Shown: positions 7,945-16,961, counted from the first letter of the stretch. The stretch: DNA of 64,000 nt from Thioclava arctica (GCF_040892615.1 NZ_JBFRYC010000005.1:1-64000); one strand, 5' to 3'. Notes: generated from the letters alone by a model not told the origin. Numbers and translations are program-made.

Positions 7945-8025
7945 CCCAACTCACGCGAGTTGGGGGGATTCGAGTCCTCTCGAGACTGACGGAATTCCGG
8001 AGGGATGGCAGTCCAAAAGGACTGC
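7945..8025. promoter_or_regulatory. Cluster of palindromes upstream of the aminotransferase
   Basis: Four symmetric elements lie within 81 bp: CCCAACTC/GAGTTGGG (7945-7964, 4-base loop), TCTCGAGA (7978-7985), CGGAATTCCG (7990-7999) and GCAGTCC/GGACTGC (8008-8025, 4-base loop). The gap lies between lrp and the aminotransferase, so these are candidate Lrp operators or transcript structures. There is no T tract typical of a terminator. Confidence 0.45.
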
Positions 8026-8061
8026 TTCGGCGCTGGATGCGGACTGAAATTGTCGCCCGCG

Positions 8062-8547
8062 CTAGTCCGATTGGCCTGCAAGCAGGGCGAACGGCGGGGC
8101 GGCGGGGCCTTTGACCTGCTTGGTCACGATATAGGTGAAATAGCGCCCGATCCCGATCCGGGCATCCAGCATCGTGTCGATCAGGGTTTGGTAGGATTCG
8201 ATATCGCGGGTGATGATCTGCAGCAGATAGTCGAAACCGCCCCCCAGCGCCCAGCAGCCCACGACCTCATCATGGTGATCAAGCGCGCGCTCAAAGCGCT
8301 GGAAACTGGCCGCAGTGTGATCGCTCAGTTCGGCGGCCACGAACAGCGTCACATGCGGGCCAAGTTTACGCAGGTTGAATTCGGCGGAATAGTGGGTGAT
8401 CAGCCCATGCTTTTCCAGCTTCTTCAGCCGTTCCCAAGCCGGGGTGGCCGAGAGGTTGATCTTCTCGGCGAGAACCGCCTTGGAGACGCGCCCCTCGCGC
8501 GCCAAAATACGCAGAATTTCGATATCGCGATGGTCGAGCTTAATCAT
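8062..8547 (-). CDS. Lrp/AsnC-family transcriptional regulator
   Basis: A 161-residue regulator. The N-terminal winged helix-turn-helix (DHRDIEILRILAREGRVSKAVLAEKINLS, roughly residues 5-33) is followed by an AsnC ligand-binding domain (RAM fold) that binds amino acids and drives octamer formation. The start at 8547 (MIKLDHRD) matches the usual family N-terminus; a longer upstream reading is not family-like. It is in the same orientation as the aminotransferase downstream, 165 bp away across a palindrome-rich gap, so that gene is the likely target. An Lrp/AsnC-aminotransferase pair also occurs in ectoine catabolism (DoeX, DoeD). Confidence 0.88.
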   Translation of the reverse strand: MIKLDHRDIEILRILAREGRVSKAVLAEKINLSATPAWERLKKLEKHGLITHYSAEFNLRKLGPHVTLFVAAELSDHTAASFQRFERALDHHDEVVGCWALGGGFDYLLQIITRDIESYQTLIDTMLDARIGIGRYFTYIVTKQVKGPAAPPFALLAGQSD

Positions 8548-8658
8548 GCGGCTGACCCTACACCGCTTTTCGGGGCTGTCCATCCTCCGAAGTGATGCCC
8601 CTTCGAATCGGCTATTTGCGCTATCGTTTTGCCCTGAATCATTTTGGGGGATGGGATC

Positions 8659-9336
8659 ATGAAAGCTTTGGTTTGGGCCATTTTCCTGCTGGCTTTGCCC
8701 AGCGTGGCACCCGCACAAAGTTTCAATTGCGCCAAAGCGAGCAGCCCGGCGGAAAAGGCGATTTGCGCCAATCCGGGCTTGGGAAAACTGGATGTGGCGC
8801 TGAGTGCGGCCTATGCCAGCCGTCTGAAGTCGCTTTCAAAGGCAGATCAGGGGGCGCTGAAGGCGGAACAGCGCGCGTGGGTTCAGGTGCGCAAGGCCTG
8901 TTATGGCAACCCCGATTGCCTGCGCCCGTTGATGGCCGATCGCATTGCCGCGCTCAAGGCACCGATGCGCGATGCGGGGCTGAAACCTGTGGGCACTTGG
9001 TGTGCGCGCAATGGTCAGGCGGGGTTGTCGCTTTTGCCAGCGGGGGGCGGTTTGTCGCTGTCTTACATCTCCTTTGGGGCGAACGGGCATAGCTGTTCGA
9101 TCATGGGGCCGTTACGCGCGCGCGGTGCGAGTTGGTCGGGCAAGCCTTCGGGCTGTCCGGTCACGGTGACGGGTATGAATGGCAATGTGATGATGGAGGT
9201 GGTGACAGAGGATCCGGGCTGTCAGGCCAATTGCGGGGCCCGCAGCGCGATCAGTTCGCAACAATGGATCGCGACGGAGCGTCAGCCCGGGCCACCGCGC
9301 GAAATCACGATGGAGGGCAATAGCCCCTGCTTTTGA
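8659..9336 (+). CDS. Secreted LprI/DUF1311-like protein
   Basis: A 225-residue exported protein with a clear signal peptide (residues 1 to about 21, cut after APA). The following roughly 80 residues show the LprI N-terminal (DUF1311) pattern: CAKASSPAEKAIC, then ALSAAYA, EQRAWVQVRKAC and CLRPLMADRIAAL with paired cysteines. In other bacteria such domains inhibit lysozyme or have unknown roles. The C-terminal part, rich in Gly and Cys, matches nothing I recognise. Start chosen at the ATG at 8659, after GGGGGATGGG. It is convergent with scoAB across a strong terminator. Confidence 0.75.
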   Translation: MKALVWAIFLLALPSVAPAQSFNCAKASSPAEKAICANPGLGKLDVALSAAYASRLKSLSKADQGALKAEQRAWVQVRKACYGNPDCLRPLMADRIAALKAPMRDAGLKPVGTWCARNGQAGLSLLPAGGGLSLSYISFGANGHSCSIMGPLRARGASWSGKPSGCPVTVTGMNGNVMMEVVTEDPGCQANCGARSAISSQQWIATERQPGPPREITMEGNSPCF

Positions 9337-9345
9337 GCGCAGCAA

Positions 9346-9371
9346 AAAGGGCGGCCTGCAAGCCGCCCTTT
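9346..9371. terminator. Bidirectional terminator
   Basis: A perfect 10-bp stem (AAAGGGCGGC / GCCGCCCTTT) with a six-base loop, flanked by A-rich and T-rich ends, lies between the convergent LprI-like and scoB genes. It should stop transcription from both sides. Confidence 0.85.
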
Positions 9372-9393
9372 GCACAATGTTTCGATCACGCGA

Positions 9394-10020
9394 TCAGTTG
9401 ACGATGGTTGCCTCGGTCGCGGCGCGCAGCTCTTGCTCGGTGACGCCATCGGCCAGCTCGAGCAGTTTCAGCCCACCCTCAACCACATCGAGAACGCCCA
9501 TATTGGTGATGATGCGGTTGACCACGCCGGTACCGGTCAGCGGCAGGGTGCAGGCCTTGAGCACCTTGCTCTCGCCATGCTTGTTGGTGTGATCCATGAC
9601 CACGACAACCCGACCGACGCCCGCGACCAGATCCATCGCGCCGCCCATGCCCTTGACCAGCTTGCCGGGAATCATCCAGTTCGCCAGATCGCCGTTTTCG
9701 GCCACTTCCATTGCGCCCAAAATCGCCATCGCGATTTTGCCGCCCCGGATCATGCCGAAACTGGTCGCGCTGTCGAAATAGGCGGTGTTGGGCAGTTCGG
9801 TGATCGTCTGCTTGCCAGCATTGATTAGGTCGGGGTCTTCGTCGCCCTCATAGGGAAACGGACCCATGCCCAGCATGCCGTTTTCCGATTGCAGCGTGAC
9901 GTTCACGCCCTCGGGGATAAAATTGGGCACCAGCGTCGGGATGCCGATCCCTAGGTTCACATAGGTGCCGTCTTGCAGTTCCTTGGCAGCGCGCGCCGCC
10001 ATTTGATTGCGATCCCACAT
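9394..10020 (-). CDS. scoB: 3-oxoacid CoA-transferase subunit B
   Basis: The beta subunit (208 residues) of succinyl-CoA:3-ketoacid CoA-transferase, which activates acetoacetate by moving CoA from succinyl-CoA and feeds ketone bodies and PHB breakdown products into acetyl-CoA. The active-site glutamate lies in the SENGMLGMG segment, preceded by NLGIGIPTL. Further signatures are GMGGAMDLVAG and VMDHTNKHG. It begins 3 bp after the subunit A stop codon, as usual for this two-gene operon. Confidence 0.95.
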   Translation of the reverse strand: MWDRNQMAARAAKELQDGTYVNLGIGIPTLVPNFIPEGVNVTLQSENGMLGMGPFPYEGDEDPDLINAGKQTITELPNTAYFDSATSFGMIRGGKIAMAILGAMEVAENGDLANWMIPGKLVKGMGGAMDLVAGVGRVVVVMDHTNKHGESKVLKACTLPLTGTGVVNRIITNMGVLDVVEGGLKLLELADGVTEQELRAATEATIVN

Positions 10021-10023
10021 GGT

Positions 10024-10725
10024 TTAGGCCTCCCGCTTGCGCGTGGTGCGCTGTTCGATGCGCTTTTCCTGCTCGCCCTGAATGAGGCGATGCACATAGA
10101 TACCCGGCAGGTGGATGCAGTCGGGATCAAGCGAGCCCACGGGCACGATCTCTTCGACCTCCATCACGCAGGTCTTGCCACACATCGCAGCCGGCGGGTT
10201 GAAGTTGCGCGCGGTCTTGCGGAAAATTGCGTTACCGGTTTCATCGGCTTTCCACGCCTTGACGATCGAGACATCGGCGAAGATGCCCTCTTCAAGGATA
10301 TAGGTTTCGCCGTTGAAATCCTTGTGCTCTTTGCCCTCGGCAATCACCGTGCCCACGCCAGTTTTGGTGTAAAAACCCGGAATGCCGTGACCGGCGGCGC
10401 GCATGCGTTCGGCCAAAGTGCCCTGCGGGTTGAATTCCAGCTCCAGCTCGCCTGACAGATACTGACGCATGAATTCCGCGTTCTCGCCGACGTAAGAGGA
10501 CATCATTTTCTTGATCTGTTTGGTGTCAAGCAGTTTGCCCAGACCAAACCCGTCCACGCCGCAATTGTTGGACGCGATGGTGATGTCTTTGACCTTGCTC
10601 TCGACCAGCGCGTCGATCAGCAGTTCAGGAATGCCGCACAGGCCAAAGCCCCCGGCCGCGATCAGCATTCCGTCGAAGAGCAACCCATCAAGGGCTTCCT
10701 TCGCAGAACCGTAAACCTTGTTCAT
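10024..10725 (-). CDS. scoA: 3-oxoacid CoA-transferase subunit A
   Basis: The alpha subunit (233 residues) of the heteromeric 3-oxoacid CoA-transferase. It has the CoA-transferase family I signature near the N-terminus (FDGMLIAAGGFGLCGIPELL) and SNNCGVDGFGLG, GFYTKTGVGT and NFNPPAAMCGK. A good ribosome site (GGAGG) precedes the ATG at 10725, which is preferred over a 12-residue longer in-frame start. It is the first gene of the scoAB pair. Confidence 0.95.
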   Translation of the reverse strand: MNKVYGSAKEALDGLLFDGMLIAAGGFGLCGIPELLIDALVESKVKDITIASNNCGVDGFGLGKLLDTKQIKKMMSSYVGENAEFMRQYLSGELELEFNPQGTLAERMRAAGHGIPGFYTKTGVGTVIAEGKEHKDFNGETYILEEGIFADVSIVKAWKADETGNAIFRKTARNFNPPAAMCGKTCVMEVEEIVPVGSLDPDCIHLPGIYVHRLIQGEQEKRIEQRTTRKREA

Positions 10726-10842
10726 CGATTTCCTCCGCTCATTTGCGCGCGACTTTCGCAAGGGGGCGGGGGTGAGTCAATTGCCGCAATGCAGCAAGTC
10801 ATGGCGTTTGCGATAAATTTCTTGCGCACCAAGGGCAGGGTG

Positions 10843-10869
10843 TGCGCCCGACGCTTTGAGCCGGGCGCA
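10843..10869. terminator. Hairpin downstream of topA
   Basis: A perfect 8-bp stem (TGCGCCCG / CGGGCGCA) with an 11-base loop lies 25 bases past the topA stop codon on the minus strand. It has no T tract, so it may stabilise the 3' end or act with Rho rather than terminate alone. Confidence 0.45.
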
Positions 10870-10893
10870 AGATGCAGGGGCGTGGCGGCGGTC

Positions 10894-13605
10894 TCATTCG
10901 TCCTTGGGCGCTGCCTTTTTCGCAGGCGCTTTCTTGGCGGCTGGTTTTTTGGCTGCAGGCTTTTTCGCCGCCGGTTTCTTGGCCGCAGCCTTTTTCGGGG
11001 CGGCTTTTTTCTTCGCGCCACCTTTTTTGGCGGCTTTCGCCTCGATCATGGGCAGCGCGTCTTCCAGTGTGACCGCCTCGGGTTCGATGTCATTGGGCAG
11101 GGTGGCGTTGATCTTGCCCCATTTCACATAAGGCCCGTAGCGCCCCGGCATGACCTGCACCGGGCCGCCATCGGGATGCTCGCCCAATTCCTTGATCGGC
11201 GTGGCCGCAGCGCCACGTCCGCCCTTAGCGGCCTTTTGCGCAAGCACCTCGACCGCGCGGTTCATGCCGATGGTAAAGACCTCGTCGACATCAGCGATAT
11301 TGGCGTAGACCCGCCCGTGTTTCACATAAGGCCCGTAGCGCCCGATCGAGCTCTCGACCATCTCACCATCTTCGGGATGCGGACCGATTTCGCGCGGCAG
11401 GCTGAGCAGCATCAGCGCCTTTTCAAGGTTGATTTCTTCGGGCTTCCAGCCTTTGGGCAGCGAGGCGCGCGGTGGTTTGGGGGCTTCTTCGGTGGGTTCG
11501 CCCTTTTGCACATAGGGGCCAAAGCGGCCCACGCGCAGGGTGATGGGCTGGTCGTCATCATAGCCCAGAACCTTGCCGTCTAACGCCTGCAACTCGTCAT
11601 CGCCATCGGGTGCCGACAGAGGCCGGGTAAAGCGGCATTCGGGATAATTGCCACAGCCGATAAAAGCACCGCCCGAGCGCGCAGTTTTCAAGTGCAGCTG
11701 GCCCTTGCCACACAGCGGGCAGACGCGCGGGTCAGATCCGTCGGCGCGCGGCGGATAGAGATGCGGGCCGAGAACCTCGTCGATCTTATCGAGAACCTCG
11801 GTAATGCGCAGCTCGGACGTTTCGGCCAAGGCGGCCGAGAAATCGCGCCAAAACCGTTCCAGCACGTCCTTATAGTCGCGATCGCCCGCCGAAATATCAT
11901 CCAGCTGATCTTCCAGATCGGCGGTGAAATCATATTCGACATAGCGTTTGAAATAGTTGCTCAGGAAAGCCGTCACCAGCCGCCCGGTATCTTCGGGGAT
12001 CAGCCGGTTCTTGTCCTTGCGCACATAGCCGCGATCCTGAATCGTCGTTACGATCGAGGCATAGGTCGAGGGCCGCCCGATGCCGAGCTCTTCCATCCGC
12101 TTGACCAGCGTGGCCTCGGTGTAGCGCGGCGGGGGCTGGGTGAAATGCTGCGCACCCAGCACCGCGCCCTTGGCGTCGATGATAGCCGCCGGACAGCGGC
12201 GCAGAGCATCACCCGCTTCGGTTTCGATCACGGCATCCGCGTCGCCCTTGGCTTTGGTAAACGCCTCCTCGAACGAGGCTTTCGCCGGGCTCAGCGCCTC
12301 GCCCTGTGCGATTTGCGGCAGGCGGTTGGCGTCCTCGCCCTCATCATCGTCGCGGCCCTGGTCATAGACCTTGAGGAACCCATCAAACGTCACGACAGAC
12401 CCAGTGGCGCGCAGCTCGACCTGATTGTCGGCAGACCCGATCAACACGGTGGTGCGCTCGAACCGCGCGGCCTCCATCTGGCTGGCAATCGTGCGCTTCC
12501 AGATCAGGTCGTAAAGTTTGAACTGATCATCAGCGAGCTTGAGCTGATCGGGGCTTTTGGCCATCTCGGTGGGGCGAATACATTCATGCGCCTCTTGCGC
12601 GTTCTTGGCCTTGTTCTTGTAGATGCGCGGGCTGTCGGGGACGTATTTCGCGCCGAACTTGTCCTTGATCGCCTCGCGCGCGGCTGTCACGGCCTCGGGG
12701 GCCATATCGATGCCGTCGGTCCGCATATAGGTGATGTGCCCGGCCTCATAGAGCCGCTGCGCCGCCGACATTGCGGCCTTGGCACCCATGCCGAATTTGC
12801 GGCTGGCTTCTTGTTGCAGCGTCGAGGTCATGAACGGCGGGTAGGGGTTGCGCGAAGCGGGCTTGGCCTCCACCGAGGTCACCGCCAGATCGCGCGAACT
12901 GACCGCCTGCACCGCCATTTCGGCGGAGGTTTCATTGGCCAGGTCGTATTTTTCCAGTTTCTTGCCGCCCAAAATCGACAGCCGTGCCTCGAATTCCTGA
13001 CCGCGCGGGGTCAGCAGTTTCGCCGCCACGCTCCAGTATTCGCGCGCCCTGAACGCCTCAATCTCCATCTCGCGATCTACGATCAGACGCAGGCAGACCG
13101 ATTGCACGCGCCCCGCCGATTTCGCGCCGGGCAGTTTGCGCCACAAAACGGGCGACAGGTTGAACCCAACGAGGTAGTCCAGCGCGCGGCGGGCCAGATA
13201 GGCCTCGACCAGCGGCGCATCGACCTGACGGGGGTGCTTCATCGCCTCGAGAATCGCGGTTTTGGTGATCGCGTTGAAGGTCACGCGGCTGACATTCTTC
13301 CCTTTGAGCTTTTTCTCCAGCGCCTCTTGCAGGTGCCACGAAATCGCCTCGCCCTCGCGATCAGGGTCAGTTGCGAGGATCAGCGTGTCGTCATGCGCCA
13401 GCGCGTCGGTGATCGCCTTCATGTGCTTTTTGGAGTCGCTCGCGACTTCCCATTTCATCTCGAAACCGTTGTCGGTATCGACCGAACCATCCTTGGGAGG
13501 CAGGTCGCGAACGTGTCCGAAAGAGGCAAGCACAGTATAGTCAGACCCCAAGTATTTGTTGATCGTCTTGGCCTTGGCAGGGGATTCGACGACGACAACG
13601 GCCAT
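10894..13605 (-). CDS. topA: DNA topoisomerase I
   Basis: Type IA topoisomerase (903 residues) that relaxes negative supercoils. The TOPRIM domain opens the protein (VVVVESPAKAKTI; LATDPDREGEAISWH). The catalytic tyrosine is Tyr293 in GHITYMRTDG. One four-cysteine zinc ribbon (CPLCGKG...CGNYPEC) is followed by alphaproteobacterial C-terminal repeats (GRYGPYVK-type, several copies). The last roughly 45 residues are a Lys/Ala/Pro tail built from repeated AAKKP units, likely a flexible DNA- or polymerase-binding tail. Start at 13605 fits the family; the in-frame extension to 14037 is shadow coding over the next gene. Confidence 0.97.
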   Translation of the reverse strand: MAVVVVESPAKAKTINKYLGSDYTVLASFGHVRDLPPKDGSVDTDNGFEMKWEVASDSKKHMKAITDALAHDDTLILATDPDREGEAISWHLQEALEKKLKGKNVSRVTFNAITKTAILEAMKHPRQVDAPLVEAYLARRALDYLVGFNLSPVLWRKLPGAKSAGRVQSVCLRLIVDREMEIEAFRAREYWSVAAKLLTPRGQEFEARLSILGGKKLEKYDLANETSAEMAVQAVSSRDLAVTSVEAKPASRNPYPPFMTSTLQQEASRKFGMGAKAAMSAAQRLYEAGHITYMRTDGIDMAPEAVTAAREAIKDKFGAKYVPDSPRIYKNKAKNAQEAHECIRPTEMAKSPDQLKLADDQFKLYDLIWKRTIASQMEAARFERTTVLIGSADNQVELRATGSVVTFDGFLKVYDQGRDDDEGEDANRLPQIAQGEALSPAKASFEEAFTKAKGDADAVIETEAGDALRRCPAAIIDAKGAVLGAQHFTQPPPRYTEATLVKRMEELGIGRPSTYASIVTTIQDRGYVRKDKNRLIPEDTGRLVTAFLSNYFKRYVEYDFTADLEDQLDDISAGDRDYKDVLERFWRDFSAALAETSELRITEVLDKIDEVLGPHLYPPRADGSDPRVCPLCGKGQLHLKTARSGGAFIGCGNYPECRFTRPLSAPDGDDELQALDGKVLGYDDDQPITLRVGRFGPYVQKGEPTEEAPKPPRASLPKGWKPEEINLEKALMLLSLPREIGPHPEDGEMVESSIGRYGPYVKHGRVYANIADVDEVFTIGMNRAVEVLAQKAAKGGRGAAATPIKELGEHPDGGPVQVMPGRYGPYVKWGKINATLPNDIEPEAVTLEDALPMIEAKAAKKGGAKKKAAPKKAAAKKPAAKKPAAKKPAAKKAPAKKAAPKDE

Positions 13606-13756
13606 AATGGTCCTCACAATTCTTGGGCTAAATGCTCTGGGCGCGGAACATGTGGGGGTTTGGGGGCGATTGTCAATGCGGCGGTTTTCGTGAACCTTGC
13701 AGGAAACGCTGTGGGGCTGTTCAATGAGTGCACTCGGTTGGCACGGGGGGTGTGCG

Positions 13757-14200
13757 ATGCGATGGATAGCTTTGACGGTTGGTCTTTCGGTGCTTTTGGC
13801 GACGCTCGCGGGTGCGCAGGGCTGGCATGAACCCAAACGTGGCACGGTAGAGCGAAAGGCGCTGATGGATGCGCTGCGTGGCCCTGCGCAGTCGCTGTTT
13901 GGGGCGCCGGTGGAATTTGTCGTGGGTGAGTTGCGGGTGTCGGGCAATCTCGCCTTCGCGATGGTGCGCGCACAACGCCCCGGCGGCATTCCGATCCAGA
14001 TTGAAACAACCCCCGGATGGGCGCGCAACGAATTCATGTATGACGCGGATCACACCTCGGGTCAGGCGCTGTATCGCAAAGAAGGCGGGCGCTGGGTGGT
14101 GAAAGACTATACCTTTGGCGCGACGGATGTCTGGTGGTCCTATGGGCCGATTTGCAAGGTGTATCGTCCGGTGATTGCGGATGTCTGCCAAGGGATGTGA
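13757..14200 (+). CDS. Small secreted protein of unknown function
   Basis: A 147-residue protein with a typical signal peptide (residues 1-20, ending AGA|QGWHEP). The mature part has no motif I recognise. It contains GELRVSGNLAFAMVRAQRPGG, aromatic patches (DVWWSYGP) and two cysteines near the C-terminus (ICKVYRPVIADVC) that could form a disulfide. Start taken at the ATG at 13757, where the signal peptide begins. It is divergent from topA and convergent with dprA (5-bp gap). Confidence 0.65.
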   Translation: MRWIALTVGLSVLLATLAGAQGWHEPKRGTVERKALMDALRGPAQSLFGAPVEFVVGELRVSGNLAFAMVRAQRPGGIPIQIETTPGWARNEFMYDADHTSGQALYRKEGGRWVVKDYTFGATDVWWSYGPICKVYRPVIADVCQGM

Positions 14201-14205
14201 GCGGT

Positions 14206-15354
14206 CTACATCGGCAAGCTGATCAATCCGCCGGGGTGGCGGGTGACATGGCCTTCGATCTCTAAAACGACAATCGCGCGAGAGAATTGCGCGGCATCGA
14301 TACCCAGATCGCGGATCACCTGATCTTCGGCGACGGGCGAGGGCGTGAGACATCCTGTGATGCGATCTTCCAGTCTGTGCGGGCTTGGCGGCGCATTTAA
14401 GGCGTCGCGTTCGGGGCTTGTGGCGGGCGAGGGGATTGCGACGGGGGCCGGGGGCTCTGTCACCGCTTGCAACGCGGCCAGCACATCTTCGGACCCGCGC
14501 ACCAAAATCGCGCCATCGCGGATCAACAGGTTGCACCCGCCCGCGCGGCCATCCATCGGGTGACCCGGCACGGCCATCACCTCGCGCCCCTGATCGAGCG
14601 CATCGCGTGCCGTGATCAGACTGCCGGATTTTGTCGCCGCCTCAACGACGACAACGCCCGAGGACAGCCCTGAAATGATCCGGTTGCGTTGCGGGAAGTG
14701 GCGCGCCTGCGGCTGCGTGCCGGGCGGGTTTTCTGACAGGCGCAGGCCCTGTTCGCCAATCTGCGCCGCCAGTTTCGCGTTCTCTTGGGGGTAGATCACC
14801 TCGATACCGCCCGCCTGCACTGCGATCGTGCCGGTGGGGAGCGCGGCCTGATGCGCAGCCGTATCAATGCCGCGCGCAAGGCCCGACACCACGGTGATGC
14901 CTGCCTCGCCCAGCCCTTCGGCGAGGCGACGCGCCATGCGCAGCCCCAGCGACGAGGCATTGCGCGCACCAACCATCGCAACCATCGGACTGTGCAGCAA
15001 CTCGATGCGCCCCAGCGCCCAGAGGACGGGCGGCGCATCGTCGATCCCTGCAAGATCATGCGGATAGGCTTGCGTGCCGTAACAGATCAGCTGTGCTCCA
15101 GCGCGACGCCCAGCCTTGATCTCGGCAAGTGCCACACCTTCGGGACAAGTCTGATAATCGGCCACACCAGCGGCGCGCGCCACTTCGGGCAAGGCGGCCA
15201 GCGCGGCCTGCGCCGTGCCATGTTCGCGGATCATGCGGTGAAAGGTCGCCGGCCCAACCCGACGAGAACGAATGAGGCGGAGGACAGACAGTTCATCTTC
15301 TTCCGTGGTGGGTGGGGTGAAGGGGGTGGGGTAAGAAAACAAATCTGCTTTCAT
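14206..15354 (-). CDS. dprA: DNA-processing protein DprA
   Basis: Loads RecA on incoming single-stranded DNA during natural transformation or gene-transfer-agent uptake. This 382-residue protein has an N-terminal SAM-like helical part, the central Rossmann-like DprA fold (VAMVGARNASSLGLRMA; VSGLARGIDTAAHQAAL; FPQRNRIISGLS; SGSLITARDALDQGREVMAVPG) and a C-terminal winged helix (about residues 320-382). The ribosome site GGAGG lies before the ATG at 15354; the longer in-frame reading is unlike the family. It lies downstream of tldD across a 179-bp AT-richer gap with no gene. Confidence 0.95.
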   Translation of the reverse strand: MKADLFSYPTPFTPPTTEEDELSVLRLIRSRRVGPATFHRMIREHGTAQAALAALPEVARAAGVADYQTCPEGVALAEIKAGRRAGAQLICYGTQAYPHDLAGIDDAPPVLWALGRIELLHSPMVAMVGARNASSLGLRMARRLAEGLGEAGITVVSGLARGIDTAAHQAALPTGTIAVQAGGIEVIYPQENAKLAAQIGEQGLRLSENPPGTQPQARHFPQRNRIISGLSSGVVVVEAATKSGSLITARDALDQGREVMAVPGHPMDGRAGGCNLLIRDGAILVRGSEDVLAALQAVTEPPAPVAIPSPATSPERDALNAPPSPHRLEDRITGCLTPSPVAEDQVIRDLGIDAAQFSRAIVVLEIEGHVTRHPGGLISLPM

Positions 15355-15533
15355 CCAATCCTCCGCCTCAATCGCATCTCCTTTGTGACTCGTTAGTGTT
15401 AACAAGTCGTTACTAAATCCAGAGTTGAGGCGATTTTTGTAAAAATTATTCGCGTTTAGGTTGAAAAAACTATGCAAATATCCGGCCGCAACGGCCCGAA
15501 GTCCGCTCAAAGGCAAGAAGCTACAGGTGATTC

Positions 15534-16961
15534 TTAGGCCGCGGCGGACCCGCCCACGGTCAGCCCGCCGATCATCAGCGTCGGTTGGCCCACGCCAACG
15601 GGCACCCATTGGCCCGCTTTGCCGCAATTGCCGATGCCCGGATCAAGGGCCATGTCATTGCCGATCGCGCGGATCTGGCGCATCGCGGTGGGGCCGTCGC
15701 CAATCAGCGTGGCCCCCTTGACCGGAGCGCCAACCACGCCGTTCTTCACGCGATAAGCCTCGGTGCAGTTGAACACGAACTTGCCATTGGTGATGTCGAC
15801 CTGACCGCCGCCGAAACCCACGGCATAGATGCCGTCCTTCAGATCCGCGAGAATCGCGCCCGGTTCGGCATCGCCATTAAGCATGTAAGTATTGGTCATA
15901 CGCGGCATCGGCGCATGGGCATAGCTTTCGCGCCGCCCGTTGCCCGTCGGGGTGACCCCCATCAGCCGCGCGTTCTGGCGATCCTGCATGAAGCCGACCA
16001 GCACGCCATCTTCGATTAGCACGTTCTTGCCCGAGGGCGTGCCCTCATCATCGATCGAGATCGAGCCGCGCCGGTCCGGGATCGTGCCGTCATCCAGCAC
16101 CGTCACGCCTTTGGCCGCCACTTGCTGGCCCATCAACCCCGCAAAGGCCGAGGACTTCTTGCGGTTGAAATCGCCTTCAAGCCCGTGACCCACCGCCTCA
16201 TGCAGCAGCACGCCGGGCCAGCCGGGGCCAAGCACCACATCCATCTGGCCCGCAGGCGCAGGCTCGGCGCGCAGGTTCACAAGGGCGATGCGCAGGGCTT
16301 CACTGACGACAGGTTTCCAGTGCGCGGGCTCAATCAAGCCCGTCAGCCCAAAGCGCCCGCCGCCGCCATGGCCGCCGGATTCACGTTTACCGTTTTCCTC
16401 GACGATGACGGAGACGTTGAGCCGTGCCATCGGGCGAATATCACTGACCAGCCCACCCTCGGGGCGTAGGATAAAGACCTCTTGCAGGCTGGCCGCCATG
16501 CTGACCGAGACCTGCACCACGCGTTTGTCGAGATCGCGGGCATAGGCGTCAATCTCGCGCAGGATGTCGATCTTGGTGGCAAAGGGCGTGTCCGAGACCG
16601 GATCGGCGTCACTATAGAGATGCAGGTTGGTGCCTTGGGGGGGCGGGGCCATCACGCCACCACCCTCGCCCACGGCCAGACGCGCGGTTTCACTGGCGCG
16701 GCGCAGCGCAGATTCGGAAATCTCGGTGGAATGGGCGTATCCCGCCACCTCGCCCTTGACCGCGCGCAGGCCGAATCCCTCGGAAGCATCGTAAGACGCG
16801 GTCTTGACGCGACCATCATCAAAGACCAGCGCCTCGGACCGGCGCTGCTCCAAAAATAGTTCGCCATCCTCGGCGCCTGCAGTGGCCTCACGCAGCAGAT
16901 GCAAGGCCGCGGACTGATCGAGAGCGGTCTCGAACGGGGCAAAACGGTCTTGCTGGGGCAT
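15534..16961 (-). CDS. tldD: Metalloprotease TldD
   Basis: Subunit D of the TldD/TldE (PmbA) protease that trims unfolded or modified peptides, including microcin precursors and antitoxins. The 475-residue protein shows the zinc site HEAVGHGLEGD. Other family segments are IDDEGTPSGKNVLIEDGVL, PMPRMTNTYM and the C-terminal GNCGKAGQWVPVGVGQPT. Ribosome site GGAGAG precedes 16961. No TldE partner lies in the window. It is divergent from coxB. Confidence 0.95.
   Translation of the reverse strand: MPQQDRFAPFETALDQSAALHLLREATAGAEDGELFLEQRRSEALVFDDGRVKTASYDASEGFGLRAVKGEVAGYAHSTEISESALRRASETARLAVGEGGGVMAPPPQGTNLHLYSDADPVSDTPFATKIDILREIDAYARDLDKRVVQVSVSMAASLQEVFILRPEGGLVSDIRPMARLNVSVIVEENGKRESGGHGGGGRFGLTGLIEPAHWKPVVSEALRIALVNLRAEPAPAGQMDVVLGPGWPGVLLHEAVGHGLEGDFNRKKSSAFAGLMGQQVAAKGVTVLDDGTIPDRRGSISIDDEGTPSGKNVLIEDGVLVGFMQDRQNARLMGVTPTGNGRRESYAHAPMPRMTNTYMLNGDAEPGAILADLKDGIYAVGFGGGQVDITNGKFVFNCTEAYRVKNGVVGAPVKGATLIGDGPTAMRQIRAIGNDMALDPGIGNCGKAGQWVPVGVGQPTLMIGGLTVGGSAAA

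Noticed and set aside
6508..7989. A 493-codon open frame antisense to the aminotransferase
   Set aside because: Shadow of a gene with intact PLP motifs; no recognisable domain of its own.
11692..13830. A 712-codon open frame on the plus strand opposite topA
   Set aside because: It is the mirror frame of the GC-rich topA gene, with His/Arg/Gln-rich low-complexity translation and no family motif.
13606..14037. N-terminal extension of topA to 14037
   Set aside because: It would cover the secreted-protein gene, has no ribosome site, and the conserved MAVVVVESPAKAK start is at 13605.
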